Assembly (NCBI RefSeq): GCF_002028455.1
Contig: NZ_MWUM01000016.1
Span: forward strand, 1-64,000
Direction of reading: 5' to 3'
Length of the DNA stretch: 64,000 bases
Source: Zoogloea sp. LCSB751
GTDB taxonomy: Bacteria > Pseudomonadota > Gammaproteobacteria > Burkholderiales > Rhodocyclaceae
Shown: piece after piece, positions 35,124 to 44,462 of the stretch
Position numbering within the stretch: position 1 is the first letter of the stretch
Layout: the number at the start of each line of letters is the position of its first letter
Position numbers and translations under genes: made by a program
Notes under the pieces: model-generated
What the model was told of the DNA's origin: nothing
Databases searched by the model: none
What the model saw: the letters and a program-made list of their open reading frames with translations, nothing else

Positions 35124-35489
35124 GTGGGCGGTAAATCGTTTGTTCAGATCACGGGCGATCTCTCCAAGGGGCTCGCAACGTTGCGTTCCGAGATTCCGGA
35201 AGCCATGAGTGCCTTCAACACGTTGGCCAAGGAGTCGATGAGAGCTGGCGCGTTGAGTGCGCTGCAGAAGGAACTCATCGCGCTGGCGATCGGCGTCGCG
35301 GCGCGCTGTGATGGCTGTATCGCTTTCCACGTCAAGGCGCTGATCCGGCTTGGCGTGACTCGGGAGCAATTGATGGAAACACTGGCCATCTGCACCTACA
35401 TGGGGGGCGGTCCGAACCTCATGTATGCGGCGGAGGCGGTGCGGGCTTATGAGGAATTCACCGCTGAGCAAACAAAAATCGCCGAATAG
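35124..35489 (+). CDS. AhpD-like / carboxymuconolactone decarboxylase family protein
   Basis: A 121-residue all-helical protein with the AhpD-type redox motif CDGCIAFH (CxxC followed by His), near residues 57-64, which in the family supports peroxidase or alkylhydroperoxidase activity. The GTG at 35124 is the likely start, with AGAGG upstream. Promoter-like AT-rich sequence lies between the serS terminator and the start. It stands alone upstream of tRNA-Ser. The exact substrate is unknown. Confidence 0.8.
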   Translation: MGGKSFVQITGDLSKGLATLRSEIPEAMSAFNTLAKESMRAGALSALQKELIALAIGVAARCDGCIAFHVKALIRLGVTREQLMETLAICTYMGGGPNLMYAAEAVRAYEEFTAEQTKIAE

Positions 35490-35532
35490 CTGGCTTTTCC
35501 CGCGAAGTGTTATATAATCGCGGCCTTCGAGC

Positions 35533-35622
35533 GGAAAGGTGGCAGAGTGGTCGAATGCGCCGGACTCGAAATCCGGTATACGGTTCTCCGTATCGAGGGT
35601 TCGAATCCCTCCCTTTCCGCCA
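35533..35622 (+). tRNA. tRNA-Ser(CGA)
   Basis: A 90-nt serine tRNA with CCA encoded. GGAAAGG pairs with CCTTTCC in the acceptor stem, the anticodon loop reads ACTCGAAAT with anticodon CGA, a long variable arm (TATACGGTTCTCCGTATC) marks it as a class II tRNA, and the T-arm holds GTTCGAATC. A terminator follows at 35633. Confidence 0.97.
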
Positions 35623-35632
35623 TGGTTCAAGC

Positions 35633-35665
35633 AAAAAGCCCTGATTTTCAGGGCTTTTTGCTTTT
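35633..35665 (+). terminator. tRNA-Ser terminator
   Basis: AAAAAGCCCTGA pairs with TCAGGGCTTTTT across a short loop, followed by a T-rich tail, 10 nt after the tRNA. Confidence 0.88.
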
Positions 35666-35765
35666 CTGCGGGCGCCTCGTGGGCAAGCATCGGGTTTCTT
35701 TGCGTGAAGGCCTGGCGAAGGGCTCGCGAATTGTGTGCGTCCTTCAAATTTCAGGTCCGATCCTT

Positions 35766-36686
35766 ATGCAAGCACTGCTCGATGCCATTGCGGAAATCAC
35801 CATGCCGGCGGACGCCGGGCGTGTGTTCCACGGGCGGGGTGGGCTGTTCCCGGGCTGTGAGCACTGGACGCTGGATGTCTATCCGCCGGTATGGGTGCTG
35901 ACCAGTTTCCTGCCCGCATCCGAGGCCGAGCTGGAGGCCGTCCACGCGGCCTTGTCCCGCCGTTGGGCCGAGGTGCATCCGGAGCTGCCGCTGAACTGGG
36001 TCTACCAATATCGTTTCGAGGCGCGAGCCGAGACCCGGTTGATGGCAGGTAGTGTTCCGGATCCCCACGTCGTGGAGGAGAAGGGCGCGCGCTTTCGCGT
36101 CCATCTGCTGAAGGGGCTCAACCATGGCTTCTTTCTGGACATGGCCGAGGGGCGGCGATGGGTTCGCGAACACGTGGCCGCACGTCCAGGGATGAAGGTG
36201 CTCAACCTGTTCGCCTACACCTGTGCTTTTTCCGTCGTGGCTTTGCAGGCTGGGGCACGGGACGTGACGAATGTGGACATGAGTGATGGCGCCCTGGCGA
36301 TCGGCAAGCGCAATCACCTGCTCAACGGGCTTACGGAAGGTGCGCGCTTCCTTCCCCATGACATCTTCAGCTCGTGGGGCAAGATTACCCGTGGCGGCCC
36401 GTACGATTTGATCGTCCTGGACCCGCCCAGCTATCAGAAGGGCAGTTTCGTCGCTGAGAAGGACTACGTGCGGCTGATGCGGCGTCTGCCGGAGCTGCTG
36501 GCTCCAGGCGGGCATGCGCTGCTGTGCCTGAATTCGCCGAAACTCGGCGTCGCCTTTCTGCAAGAGTGGATGCAGGAGGTCGCGCCCCAGTTGCATTTCG
36601 AGGGGAGGCTGGCCAACCCTGCCTCGTTCGCTGACATTTCCGATGAGCGCGCATTGAAGGTGTTGGTTTACCGCACAGCGGACTGA
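35766..36686 (+). CDS. COG1092-type SAM-dependent methyltransferase (RlmI/RlmK-like)
   Basis: A 306-residue class I methyltransferase. The SAM-binding motif VLNLFAYTCAFSVVALQAGA is followed by VDMS and, later, the catalytic DLIVLDPPSYQKG typical of the rRNA cytosine/guanine methyltransferase group. It lacks the N-terminal PUA domain of E. coli RlmI, so the exact rRNA target is unsure. The start is placed at the ATG at 35766, because an open frame to 35547 would run through the tRNA and its terminator. It ends 265 bp before the convergent narL gene; that gap holds nothing evident. Confidence 0.8.
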   Translation: MQALLDAIAEITMPADAGRVFHGRGGLFPGCEHWTLDVYPPVWVLTSFLPASEAELEAVHAALSRRWAEVHPELPLNWVYQYRFEARAETRLMAGSVPDPHVVEEKGARFRVHLLKGLNHGFFLDMAEGRRWVREHVAARPGMKVLNLFAYTCAFSVVALQAGARDVTNVDMSDGALAIGKRNHLLNGLTEGARFLPHDIFSSWGKITRGGPYDLIVLDPPSYQKGSFVAEKDYVRLMRRLPELLAPGGHALLCLNSPKLGVAFLQEWMQEVAPQLHFEGRLANPASFADISDERALKVLVYRTAD

Positions 36687-36951
36687 CCCTGTTCCGTGGC
36701 GTTGGGGGTTGGGGTTGAACGTCCGGTGTCGGATGTCCGTTCGCCTGCCAGCCTTGCCCCGCGTCCAGCTGAAATTCCACTGCGCCCAGCCCGTGGAGCG
36801 GTTACAGAATGTGGTGCTGAGCGTGCGGGTTGGACTTGTGCCCCCTGGTCTTTCCAAGCCGCGCAGCCCGTTATGGTGTTGTATCGGGCGTACAGATTCT
36901 GATGGACGGGGGCAGGAATAGCGGGCGTATTTCTTACTGTTGCAGGTACTT

Positions 36952-37605
36952 TCAGGAGCGCAGATTCTGGTCGATGGCCCACACGGCGGCCTCGAGACGG
37001 GAGCGGAATTTGAGCTTCTTCAGCAGATTCTTGATATGCACCTTGACGGTGCCTTCCGCGATGTTGAGATCGCGGGCTATCAGTTTGTTGGACAGGCCGC
37101 TGGCCAGGCAGCCGAGAATGTCCTTTTCCCTCTCGGTCAGCGGTGCGACGCTGCGCTCCGCGGCCTGGGCTTCTTCGCGCAGGGAGCGGGCGAGCAGTCC
37201 GTTGAGGCTGGGGCTGATGACGATGCGGCCGCGCTGGGCCTCGACGATCTGGGCGAGGAGTTCCTCCGGCTCCATGTCCTTCAGCAGGTAGCCGTCGGCG
37301 CCGGCGCGTATTGCCGCCACCAAGTCGTCGGCGGCGTCCGAGACGGTCAGGATCAGGATGCGCGCGGCCAGATCGGCATCGCGCAGGGCCTTCAGGGTTT
37401 CGATCCCGTTCATGCCCTTCATGTTGAGGTCGAGCAGGATCAGGTCGGGCTCGAGGGCCCGGGCCAGTTCGAGGCCTTCCTCGCCGCTGGAGGCTTCGCC
37501 AATGAGGTGCAGTTCGTTGTTGAGGGCGATCAGCTGGGAAACGCCTTTGCGGAACAGGGGATGGTCGTCGATGATGATGACGGAGCTGAGGGCGGGTGTT
37601 GTCAT
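36952..37605 (-). CDS. narL: NarL-type nitrate/nitrite response regulator
   Basis: A 217-residue two-domain response regulator. The receiver domain has the acidic pocket IIDDHPL, the phospho-accepting Asp in LILLDLNMKGMNG and the conserved Lys in YLLKDMEPE. The C-terminal LuxR-type helix-turn-helix is clear (LTEREKDILGCLASGLSNKL). It overlaps narX by 4 bp and is transcribed after it. Pairing with a P-box sensor and the 7-2-7 site upstream supports the NarL assignment. Confidence 0.9.
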   Translation of the reverse strand: MTTPALSSVIIIDDHPLFRKGVSQLIALNNELHLIGEASSGEEGLELARALEPDLILLDLNMKGMNGIETLKALRDADLAARILILTVSDAADDLVAAIRAGADGYLLKDMEPEELLAQIVEAQRGRIVISPSLNGLLARSLREEAQAAERSVAPLTEREKDILGCLASGLSNKLIARDLNIAEGTVKVHIKNLLKKLKFRSRLEAAVWAIDQNLRS

Positions 37606-39569
37606 GGCAGCTTTCCTTGGGTGGGCGCCTGGTGTTCGTTGATCGGAGGTGTGGCGGGGAAGCGCAGTTCGACATGGGTGCCGCCGCCATCCCGGGGGCT
37701 GACGGCAATCTCGCCGTCCAGGCTCTGGGCGCGGTCGCGCATGATCACCAGGCCGTAGCGGTGCAGGGGCATGGCCTGCGGGTCGAAGCCGACCCCGTCG
37801 TCGTCGATGCTGACGCGCAGCAGCCCGCCGGCTGCGTTTTCCAGGCAGACGTGGACGTGCGCAGCGCCGGCGTGGCGTTCGATGTTGGAAAGGGCTTCAC
37901 GGATGATCTGCAGAACGTGGATCTCCCGGCTCGGGGGCAGGGCGATGCCGCCCAGGCGGTTGTCGAGCACCGGCGTAAGACCGGTCCGTCGGTGAAAATC
38001 GCGCACGGCGTCGTCGATGGCTGCCGGCAGGCCGCGACCATCGATGCGTAGACGGAAGGTGGTGAGCAGTTCGCGCAGTTGCCGATAGGCCTCGCTGAGG
38101 CCGTCGCGCAGTTCGCGCACCACCTCATGGACAGGCTCCGGGGTCGGGGCGCGGCCGAGCATGGTCTGCAGCCGGGTGACCTGGATCTTCAGGTAGGAGA
38201 GGGACTGGGCGAGGGAGTCGTGCAGCTCCCGGGCGATCACCGAGCGCTCGTCCAGCAGCGCCAGGCGGTGCTGCTCCTCGTTGCGCTGGCTGGTTGCCAG
38301 GGCGGCGCCCACGTGACGGCCGACTGTTTCCAGCAACTCGATCTGCCACGCGGCGAGGGTCTGGCTTGCGGGCTGGGCCAGCAGCATGGCGCCGTGGCTT
38401 ACGGTGCCGTCGAAAAGGGGGACCGAGATCAGCGGCAGGTTCCCCGCGACGTTTTCAAATGTACGGACCTGTCCGTCGGCCTCGCTGCCGGTGCTCTGGA
38501 GCAGAGCCTCCAGCGCCGGCAGCGCCGTGGTGTCGTCGGCCGGCACGATATCCACGTACTCGGCTTTTTTCAGGCACAGGGCGACAGCACGGATGCCGAT
38601 GACTTCATCGACCTCCTGCAGGACCTGCAGCAGCGTTTCTCGGGTGGCGGTCTTTTCGGACAGGGCGCGGGTGGTGCGGTACAGCAGACGGAGCGACTGG
38701 TTGCTGAGGGCCAGTTCCTCGGTCTTTTCCTGTACCCGGCTTTCGAGCTGTGCGTAGAGTTGGGAAAGGTCCTCCACCATGTAGTTGAAGGCCTCGCCGA
38801 GCTGTCCCAGTTCGTCGGGCTCCCGTTGCGGCACCCGCACGCCGAAGTCGCCGCGGCGGACGATGCGGGCCGAGGTCAGCAGATGTCCCAGCGGTTGCAC
38901 GACGTGCCGTTTCAGCTGGAACACCGCGCTGGCCCCGACGATCAGCAGCAGGATCAGAGAGATGCCCTGCACGATGCGCAGGAGCTGGAGTTTGGCTTCC
39001 AGACCTTCTTCGACGAGGGCGACCAGGCGGTCGATCTGCCCGACGATGTCCTCGGTGGCCGACTGTACTTCCCGGTCGCTGGCGCGGCCGACGGCGGACC
39101 GCTCAGCCACCGGGCGGAAGCGCTGTTGCCAGGTGTCACCCACCGTGACGTAAGCGCGCCGCACCGGATCGTCGGGTCGGGACGGGATCACCCGGATCAG
39201 ACCGGTGCTGCGGTAGCGGGTATCGAACTCGGCGAGGGTGGCGGCAAGCTGCGTCGGATCGTCGCGGCGACCGGCGGCAGCGCCGACGACGTAGGACTGC
39301 ATGCGTAGCGACCCCGCCAGATTGATCGCCCGGGCTTCGCCGGACGACAACTCGGCCACGGTGATCGAGGCAAGGATCGACACGGCGGCGAGACAGGCAA
39401 TGGCGGCGATCCAGATACCCAGGCGGCGGACGACCGACGGGGCGCTCGCCGGGCCGGGGCCTGCGGCAGAACGAGCGAGATTCAAAGCGGTGACTCCTGA
39501 ACATGTCTGCAGCCGCGATTGTGCGTCCGCACAGCCCTCCGGCGCGACTGCCGGCTTCGGGCGGGCCAT
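37602..39569 (-). CDS. narX: NarX-type nitrate sensor histidine kinase
   Basis: A 655-residue inner-membrane sensor. One transmembrane helix near residues 50-70 is followed by the P-box AINLAGSLRMQSY (residues 81-93), the nitrate-binding signature of NarX/NarQ; a second helix lies near residues 200-220. HAMP, a GAF-like central domain and a HisKA_3 box (ARELHDSLAQSLSYLKIQV, with the phosphorylated His) come next, then the ATP-binding domain with DDDGVGFD. No strong ribosome binding site precedes the ATG at 39569, so the start may lie slightly downstream. Confidence 0.9.
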   Translation of the reverse strand: MARPKPAVAPEGCADAQSRLQTCSGVTALNLARSAAGPGPASAPSVVRRLGIWIAAIACLAAVSILASITVAELSSGEARAINLAGSLRMQSYVVGAAAGRRDDPTQLAATLAEFDTRYRSTGLIRVIPSRPDDPVRRAYVTVGDTWQQRFRPVAERSAVGRASDREVQSATEDIVGQIDRLVALVEEGLEAKLQLLRIVQGISLILLLIVGASAVFQLKRHVVQPLGHLLTSARIVRRGDFGVRVPQREPDELGQLGEAFNYMVEDLSQLYAQLESRVQEKTEELALSNQSLRLLYRTTRALSEKTATRETLLQVLQEVDEVIGIRAVALCLKKAEYVDIVPADDTTALPALEALLQSTGSEADGQVRTFENVAGNLPLISVPLFDGTVSHGAMLLAQPASQTLAAWQIELLETVGRHVGAALATSQRNEEQHRLALLDERSVIARELHDSLAQSLSYLKIQVTRLQTMLGRAPTPEPVHEVVRELRDGLSEAYRQLRELLTTFRLRIDGRGLPAAIDDAVRDFHRRTGLTPVLDNRLGGIALPPSREIHVLQIIREALSNIERHAGAAHVHVCLENAAGGLLRVSIDDDGVGFDPQAMPLHRYGLVIMRDRAQSLDGEIAVSPRDGGGTHVELRFPATPPINEHQAPTQGKLP

Positions 39570-39692
39570 GGAAAATGGTAGTAGGAAATGGTGTCGGCAG
39601 GCTTTCCCAGAAAACCGGCAGGGCTGCCCGATATGGTGATCAAATCATATAAAAAACAATGGCGTGCCAGTGATTTTTGTCTATTTTTCCAT

Positions 39693-39708
39693 TACCTCTT
39701 TGGAGGTA
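39693..39708. promoter_or_regulatory. NarL 7-2-7 binding site
   Basis: TACCTCT-TT-GGAGGTA is an inverted pair of NarL heptamers with a 2-bp spacer, nearly perfect against the TACYNMT consensus. It lies between divergent narX and the Dnr-like gene, 124 bp from the narX start and 139 bp from the other. Confidence 0.75.
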
Positions 39709-39737
39709 ATTTACGCGTTTGTACTGGGTTGGCAACT

Positions 39738-39751
39738 CTGATCTAAATCAA
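39738..39751. promoter_or_regulatory. FNR/DNR-type box
   Basis: CTGATCTAAATCAA matches TTGAT-N4-ATCAA at 9 of 10 defined bases. It sits 96 bp before the Dnr-like start and probably places that gene, or narXL, under oxygen or NO control. Confidence 0.7.
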
Positions 39752-39846
39752 ACTTCGGGCCGGTTTTGACTTCTAGACTGCACTCCATATCAACGGGGCG
39801 CGATCATTTTTCCGGCGACCCCGACATGAGATCTGCGAGGTGAGCG

Positions 39847-40650
39847 ATGCATACCAGTTTTGACGATCTGAGCCTGGTTCTGGGTGAGATTTCCTTGTTC
39901 CGTGGGCTGCCTCCTTCCGTTGTGGGCGAGGTGGCGCGGGCATCGCAAGTGCTCAGTCTGCCCAAGGGACGAATCATCTACGCCGCTGGCGACCGGCCCC
40001 GTGGCATGTTCTACGTGATGTCCGGCCATCTGAAGACGGCGGTGTCGTCGCCGGAGGGAGGCGAGAAGGTCATCGACATCCTGACTCCGCGCAAGGTCTT
40101 CGGCGTAGCGGAACTGTTTGGCGATGCTGCCTGTGTGTCCACCGTGGAAACGGTGACGCCGGTCGTCCTGCTGGCGGTCGGGCGGGACGGTGTATTCCGG
40201 GCCATGGAGCAGGAGCCCGATGTGGCCCGCCGCATGCTGAGCGCAATGGCCGAGCGTCAGTCGTCCATCGAGCGGGATATTGCCGCAGACTGTTTCCAGA
40301 GTGGCACAGCCAAGGTCGTGGACTATCTGGCCCGCCTGGCGGCGGAGGGCGGGTGTGGCACCGGCCAGATCGAACTGGAGCTGGAGATTCCGAAGCATGT
40401 GCTGGCCGCACGTCTCGGTTTCACCCCGGAAACCCTGTCACGTATCTTCCGGGAGCTGTCGGATGCGGGAATGATCCATGTCCATGGCAAGCAGGTGACA
40501 CTGATGGAGATCTTTGCGCGCCAGCATCTGGGCCGGCCTGCGCTACGGCGGGAGAGTCCGGGTTTTTCCCGGCGTACGGGACGGGAGGCCGGGAACTGGT
40601 TCGAACGCGCTGCCGGTACCCGTGTGGGCAGGATGGTGGCCTGGGGGTGA
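39847..40650 (+). CDS. Crp/Fnr-family regulator, Dnr-like
   Basis: A 267-residue transcription regulator. An N-terminal cyclic-nucleotide-type beta domain (GRIIYAAGDRPRGMFYVMSG) is followed by the dimer helix and a C-terminal winged helix (HVLAARLGFTPETLSRIFRE). The N-terminal cysteines of Fnr that hold an Fe-S cluster are missing, so an Fnr oxygen sensor is unlikely; the Dnr/NnrR type, which senses NO, fits better. It is divergent from narXL and shares a regulatory gap with a NarL site and an FNR-type box. The C-terminal ~40 residues beyond the helix-turn-helix are extra. Confidence 0.8.
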   Translation: MHTSFDDLSLVLGEISLFRGLPPSVVGEVARASQVLSLPKGRIIYAAGDRPRGMFYVMSGHLKTAVSSPEGGEKVIDILTPRKVFGVAELFGDAACVSTVETVTPVVLLAVGRDGVFRAMEQEPDVARRMLSAMAERQSSIERDIAADCFQSGTAKVVDYLARLAAEGGCGTGQIELELEIPKHVLAARLGFTPETLSRIFRELSDAGMIHVHGKQVTLMEIFARQHLGRPALRRESPGFSRRTGREAGNWFERAAGTRVGRMVAWG

Positions 40651-40738
40651 GCCCGGCCTGATACGGGGGCTGGCGCGTTCTGTTCCGGCCCGTCCTTGGG
40701 GTATCCTTGCCGCCTTGTCCATGTGTAAGGTGAATTGG

Positions 40739-41611
40739 ATGCTGGTCGAGGATTCCGATTTCGACTGCCCGGTGCCGGGACTTCCCCTCAGCCGCCAAGT
40801 CTTCGTGAACGATGCGCTGGCGGCGGGCTATGCGCTGGCTGTCCGCCCGCGCAGCGGACAGTCTGTGATTCAGACCTCGTCCGATGGCCTCGTGGCCGGC
40901 GATATCCACATCCGTGGCAGCGACAAGGTGGCCGTACGTGCTTATTGGGTCCAGCCTGCCGGGAAGGGGCCTTTTCCTACGGTGCTGGTGGTGCAGGAGA
41001 TCTTCGGTGTCCACGAGTACATCCGCGACACCTGCCGGCGCCTGGCCCGCCAGGGCTATCAGGCGATCGCACCCAATCTGTTCCAGCGTCATGGCGACCC
41101 GATGGGCATGCCCACTGTCCAGGAACTGATGTCGGACATCGTTGCGGAGGTGGCGGACGCCCAGGTGCTGAGCGATCTGGATGCCTGCGCCGCGTGGGCG
41201 GCGGCGAACGGTGGAGATCCGGGGCGTCTGGGCCTGACCGGGTTCTGCTGGGGAGGGCGGATCGCCTGGCTGTATGCGGCGTACAACCCCCGGCTGAAGG
41301 CGGCGGTTGCCTGGTATGGCCGTCTGAAGGGTTCCTCCAGCCCGATGACGCCGCACCATCCCGTGGATCTCGCCCGGGCTCTGCAGGCACCGGTGCTGGG
41401 CCTGTATGGCGGGAAGGACCCGAGCATTCCAGTAGAGGATGTGGAGGCGATGCGCGGGGGGCTGGCGGAGGCCGGCAAACGGGCCGAGATCGTGGTTTAT
41501 CCCGAGGCCGGCCACGCTTTCCACGCCGACTACCGGCCCAGCTTCAGGGCTGTAGATGCGTCCAACGGCTGGGGACGCATGCTGGAATGGTTCCGCGCCA
41601 ACGGCCTGTGA
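40739..41611 (+). CDS. Dienelactone hydrolase family protein
   Basis: A 290-residue alpha/beta hydrolase. The catalytic triad of the family is visible: Cys in GFCWGG, Asp in GGKDPSIP and His in AGHAFHAD, with the conserved VVQEIFGV before the oxyanion site. An extra ~50 residues precede the core. The ATG at 40739 follows TAAGGTGAA; the frame is open upstream into the end of the regulator gene, but without support. Substrate is unknown; no aromatic degradation genes are nearby. Confidence 0.85.
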   Translation: MLVEDSDFDCPVPGLPLSRQVFVNDALAAGYALAVRPRSGQSVIQTSSDGLVAGDIHIRGSDKVAVRAYWVQPAGKGPFPTVLVVQEIFGVHEYIRDTCRRLARQGYQAIAPNLFQRHGDPMGMPTVQELMSDIVAEVADAQVLSDLDACAAWAAANGGDPGRLGLTGFCWGGRIAWLYAAYNPRLKAAVAWYGRLKGSSSPMTPHHPVDLARALQAPVLGLYGGKDPSIPVEDVEAMRGGLAEAGKRAEIVVYPEAGHAFHADYRPSFRAVDASNGWGRMLEWFRANGL

Positions 41612-41635
41612 ACGTCGGCGCGGGCACTGCCCGAA

Positions 41636-42301
41636 CTAACCCCGCAGGCTGATTACCGGCCAGCCGAGGGTGGTGGCGTGGGCGCGCAGCGTGTCGTCCG
41701 GATCGACTGCCACCGGATCGGAGACCTTGCCCAGCAACGGCAGGTCATTGTGGGAGTCGCTGTAGAACCAGCTGCGCTGGAAGCTGCCCCAGCACAGGCC
41801 GAGGCTTTCCAGCCAGGCCTCTACCCGTTCGATCTTGCCCCCCTTGAAGGCCGGCGTGCCGCGCGGCTTGCCGGTGAAGGCGCCATTCTCCTGGGCCGGG
41901 ATGGTGGCGACCAGGTGCGGGATGCGGAAGGCGCGGGCGATCGGGCCCGTTACGAAGCTGTTGGTTGCCGTCACGATGGCGACGACGGCACCGGCGTCGA
42001 GATGCTTGTTGACCAGCGCCACCGACTGGGGTGTCATCATCGGCCGGATGCGGGTGTCCATGAACTCCTGATGCCAGGCGTCTAGCTGCTCGCGGCTGTG
42101 GCGGGCCAGCGGCTTCAGCTGGAAGTCGAGGAACTCGAAGATGTCCAGCGTGCCGGCCTTGTACTGGTCGAAGAACGTCTGGTTGCGAGCTTCGTAGACT
42201 TCCTTGTCGAGCACGCCGCGGGAAATCAGGTATTGGGCCCACTCAAAGTCCGAGTCGCCGGCGAGCAGGGTGTTGTCCAGGTCGAAGAGTACGAGTTCCA
42301 T
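41636..42301 (-). CDS. HAD-IB family phosphatase (SerB-like)
   Basis: A 221-residue HAD hydrolase with motif I LFDLDNTLL at the N terminus, motif II IVTATNSF, a conserved Lys in KGGKIERVEAW and motif IV YSDSHNDLPLL. The family acts on phosphoserine-like or histidinol-phosphate-like small molecules; the precise substrate is unknown and serB proper is at 62243-63073. It follows hda on the same strand after 24 bp, so they may be co-transcribed. Confidence 0.82.
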   Translation of the reverse strand: MELVLFDLDNTLLAGDSDFEWAQYLISRGVLDKEVYEARNQTFFDQYKAGTLDIFEFLDFQLKPLARHSREQLDAWHQEFMDTRIRPMMTPQSVALVNKHLDAGAVVAIVTATNSFVTGPIARAFRIPHLVATIPAQENGAFTGKPRGTPAFKGGKIERVEAWLESLGLCWGSFQRSWFYSDSHNDLPLLGKVSDPVAVDPDDTLRAHATTLGWPVISLRG

Positions 42302-42325
42302 CGGGGGCTCTGTTCAGGAAGATTC

Positions 42326-43006
42326 TTATAGTGTGCTGTCCCGCTGCAGGATTTCCCGCAGCAGGGGGAGGGTGATCGGGCGCTTGCGTTCCAGCGAGGC
42401 CGCGTCGAGGGCGTCGAGGGTGCGCAGCAGGCTGGCCAGGTCGCGGCGGCCGTGGCGCAGCAGGTATTGCACGATTTCCGGTTCGAGGCGAAGCCCACGG
42501 GTGGACGCCTGCGCCTCCAGAATGGCGTGACGGTCCTCGTCGGTGAGGGCCTTGACCTCGAAGACCAGGCACTGGCCGATGCGGGTGCGCAGGTCTTCGC
42601 GCAGATGCAGGTGCAGGGGGGCCGCGCAGCCGCTGGTGATCAACGTCATGCGCAGACCACGGGAGGCGTTGAAGGCGCGGAACAGGGCGATCTGGGCCTC
42701 CGGGCCAAGGGCCTCCACGTCGTCGATGGCCAGCAGCAGGCCGGGGGCTTCGGGCAGATAGTTGCCGACGTCCCCCGCGCGCAGGTAACAGGCCGGTCGG
42801 CCGGCCTGGGCTGCGGCGCTGACGACACTGCGCAGCAGGTGGCTGCGTCCGCTGCCGGGGTCGCCCCACAGGAACAGGTGCTGGGGCACGTCCGACATGG
42901 GAACCGCCTCGTAGAGCGAGGCGAGCAGGTCGGCATTGGCCGCGGCGACGTAGTTCTCCAGTAGCGGAGGGGTGTCGGAGTGCAGATCGAGAGTGAGTTG
43001 CTTCAC
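42326..43006 (-). CDS. hda: Hda, DnaA regulatory inactivator
   Basis: A 226-residue DnaA-like AAA+ protein that, with the sliding clamp, promotes hydrolysis of DnaA-ATP and prevents re-initiation. The N-terminal QLTLDL is the expected clamp-binding motif. The P-loop reads LWGDPGSGRSHLL and Walker B LLLAIDDVEAL. It lacks the DnaA DNA-binding domain, as expected. It is divergent from purM across a 224-bp gap with no other gene. HAD phosphatase follows downstream. Confidence 0.9.
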   Translation of the reverse strand: MKQLTLDLHSDTPPLLENYVAAANADLLASLYEAVPMSDVPQHLFLWGDPGSGRSHLLRSVVSAAAQAGRPACYLRAGDVGNYLPEAPGLLLAIDDVEALGPEAQIALFRAFNASRGLRMTLITSGCAAPLHLHLREDLRTRIGQCLVFEVKALTDEDRHAILEAQASTRGLRLEPEIVQYLLRHGRRDLASLLRTLDALDAASLERKRPITLPLLREILQRDSTL

Positions 43007-43230
43007 GGGGCGCTCTCGCGGGAACGCACCTGAAAGGGGCGGTCGGGCGACATTTCGGCTAAAATTCGGGTTTATTTGCGTGCGCAGGGCGGTGGACCCG
43101 GTCTTTTGCGCCGCAAGGCCCGTAATGTAGCCGGTCGCGGCGGGGCGCTCAACCCGAAGAGCGTATTCCTGCGGTGCCGGGTACCTGGCGGGCGGCCCCG
43201 CAATTTTCTTGAAAGAAGATCACAGAACCC

Positions 43231-44265
43231 ATGAGCTCCCTTACTTATCGCGATGCCGGTGTGGATATCGATGCCGGCGATGCCCTGGTCGACCGTATCA
43301 AGCCCTTTGCCAAGCGCACCATGCGCCCGGAAGTGCTGGGCGGCATCGGCGGTTTCGGCGCCCTGTTCGAGATCTCCAAGAAGTTCAAGGAGCCGGTGCT
43401 GGTGTCCGGCACCGACGGCGTCGGAACCAAGCTCAAGCTCGCCTTCCAGCTCAACAAGCACGACACCGTTGGCCAGGATCTGGTCGCGATGAGCGTCAAT
43501 GACATTCTCGTGCAGGGTGCCGAGCCGCTGTTCTTCCTCGACTACTTCGCCTGCGGCAAGCTGCACGTGGACACCGCCGCCACCGTCGTCGAGGGCATCG
43601 CCCGCGGCTGTGAGCTGTCCGGCTGTGCGCTGATCGGTGGCGAAACCGCCGAGATGCCGAGCATGTACCCGGACGGCGAGTACGACCTGGCCGGCTTCGC
43701 GGTCGGCGCCGTCGACAAGTCCAAGATCATCGACGGCTCCACGATCCGTCCGGGCGACGTGGTGCTGGGCCTGGCTTCCAGCGGCGCCCACTCCAACGGC
43801 TACTCCCTGATCCGCAAGATCATCGAGGTCAGCAAGCCCGATCTGGAAGCCGATTTCCACGGCCGCAAGCTGAAGGACGTGATCATGGAGCCGACCCGGC
43901 TCTACGTGAAGTCCCTGCTGGCGCTGATGGAAAAGCGTGATGGCCTGGTCAAGGGCCTGGCCCACATTACTGGCGGCGGCCTGCTCGACAACGTGCCGCG
44001 CGTGCTGGCCGACAATCTCACCGCCGTCCTCAAGAAGGATGCCTGGACCCTGCCGCCGCTGTTCCAGTGGCTGCAGCAGGCTGGCAACGTGGATGCCCAG
44101 GAGATGTACCGCGTCTTCAACTGCGGCATCGGCATGGTCGTCATCGTTGCCAAGGAAGATGCGGCAGCGGCCGCCGAGCAACTGCGTGCCACCGGCGAGA
44201 CGGTGTACGAGCTGGGCACCATCGAAGCCCGCGCCGAAGGCCAGGCCCAGACCGTGGTGGTTTGA
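43231..44265 (+). CDS. purM: Phosphoribosylformylglycinamidine cyclo-ligase
   Basis: A 344-residue AIR synthetase, fifth step of purine synthesis, cytoplasmic. Conserved segments are GTDGVGTKLKLAF, LVQGAEPLFFLDYFA, GGETAEMPSMYP and ITGGGLLDNVPRVL. Length equals the family norm. The ATG at 43231 follows AAGAAGATCAC. The pairing with divergent hda is a common betaproteobacterial arrangement. Confidence 0.96.
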   Translation: MSSLTYRDAGVDIDAGDALVDRIKPFAKRTMRPEVLGGIGGFGALFEISKKFKEPVLVSGTDGVGTKLKLAFQLNKHDTVGQDLVAMSVNDILVQGAEPLFFLDYFACGKLHVDTAATVVEGIARGCELSGCALIGGETAEMPSMYPDGEYDLAGFAVGAVDKSKIIDGSTIRPGDVVLGLASSGAHSNGYSLIRKIIEVSKPDLEADFHGRKLKDVIMEPTRLYVKSLLALMEKRDGLVKGLAHITGGGLLDNVPRVLADNLTAVLKKDAWTLPPLFQWLQQAGNVDAQEMYRVFNCGIGMVVIVAKEDAAAAAEQLRATGETVYELGTIEARAEGQAQTVVV

Positions 44266-44303
44266 TCCTGCGGGGCCGCGGCCCCCGGAATATGCGTTCG
44301 ATC

Positions 44304-44328
44304 AAAGCGGGCCCGTGTGGCCCGCTTT
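44304..44328 (+). terminator. purM terminator
   Basis: AAAGCGGGC pairs with GCCCGCTTT around a 7-nt loop, 38 bp after the purM stop. The following T tract is short. Confidence 0.6.
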
Positions 44329-44462
44329 ACATTTGTGGGGTGGAATCCACGCCGGGTGGCTTCCTTAACGCAGCTTTACGGTGGCCTAACCGCGGCTTAC
44401 CCGCAGAAAGGCAATGATCGGCCGGTTGCTGCACAGCGTGTGCAGCCCTTCCGTTCCTCCTT

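Noticed and set aside
35547..35765. N-terminal extension of the methyltransferase
   Set aside because: It runs through tRNA-Ser and its terminator.
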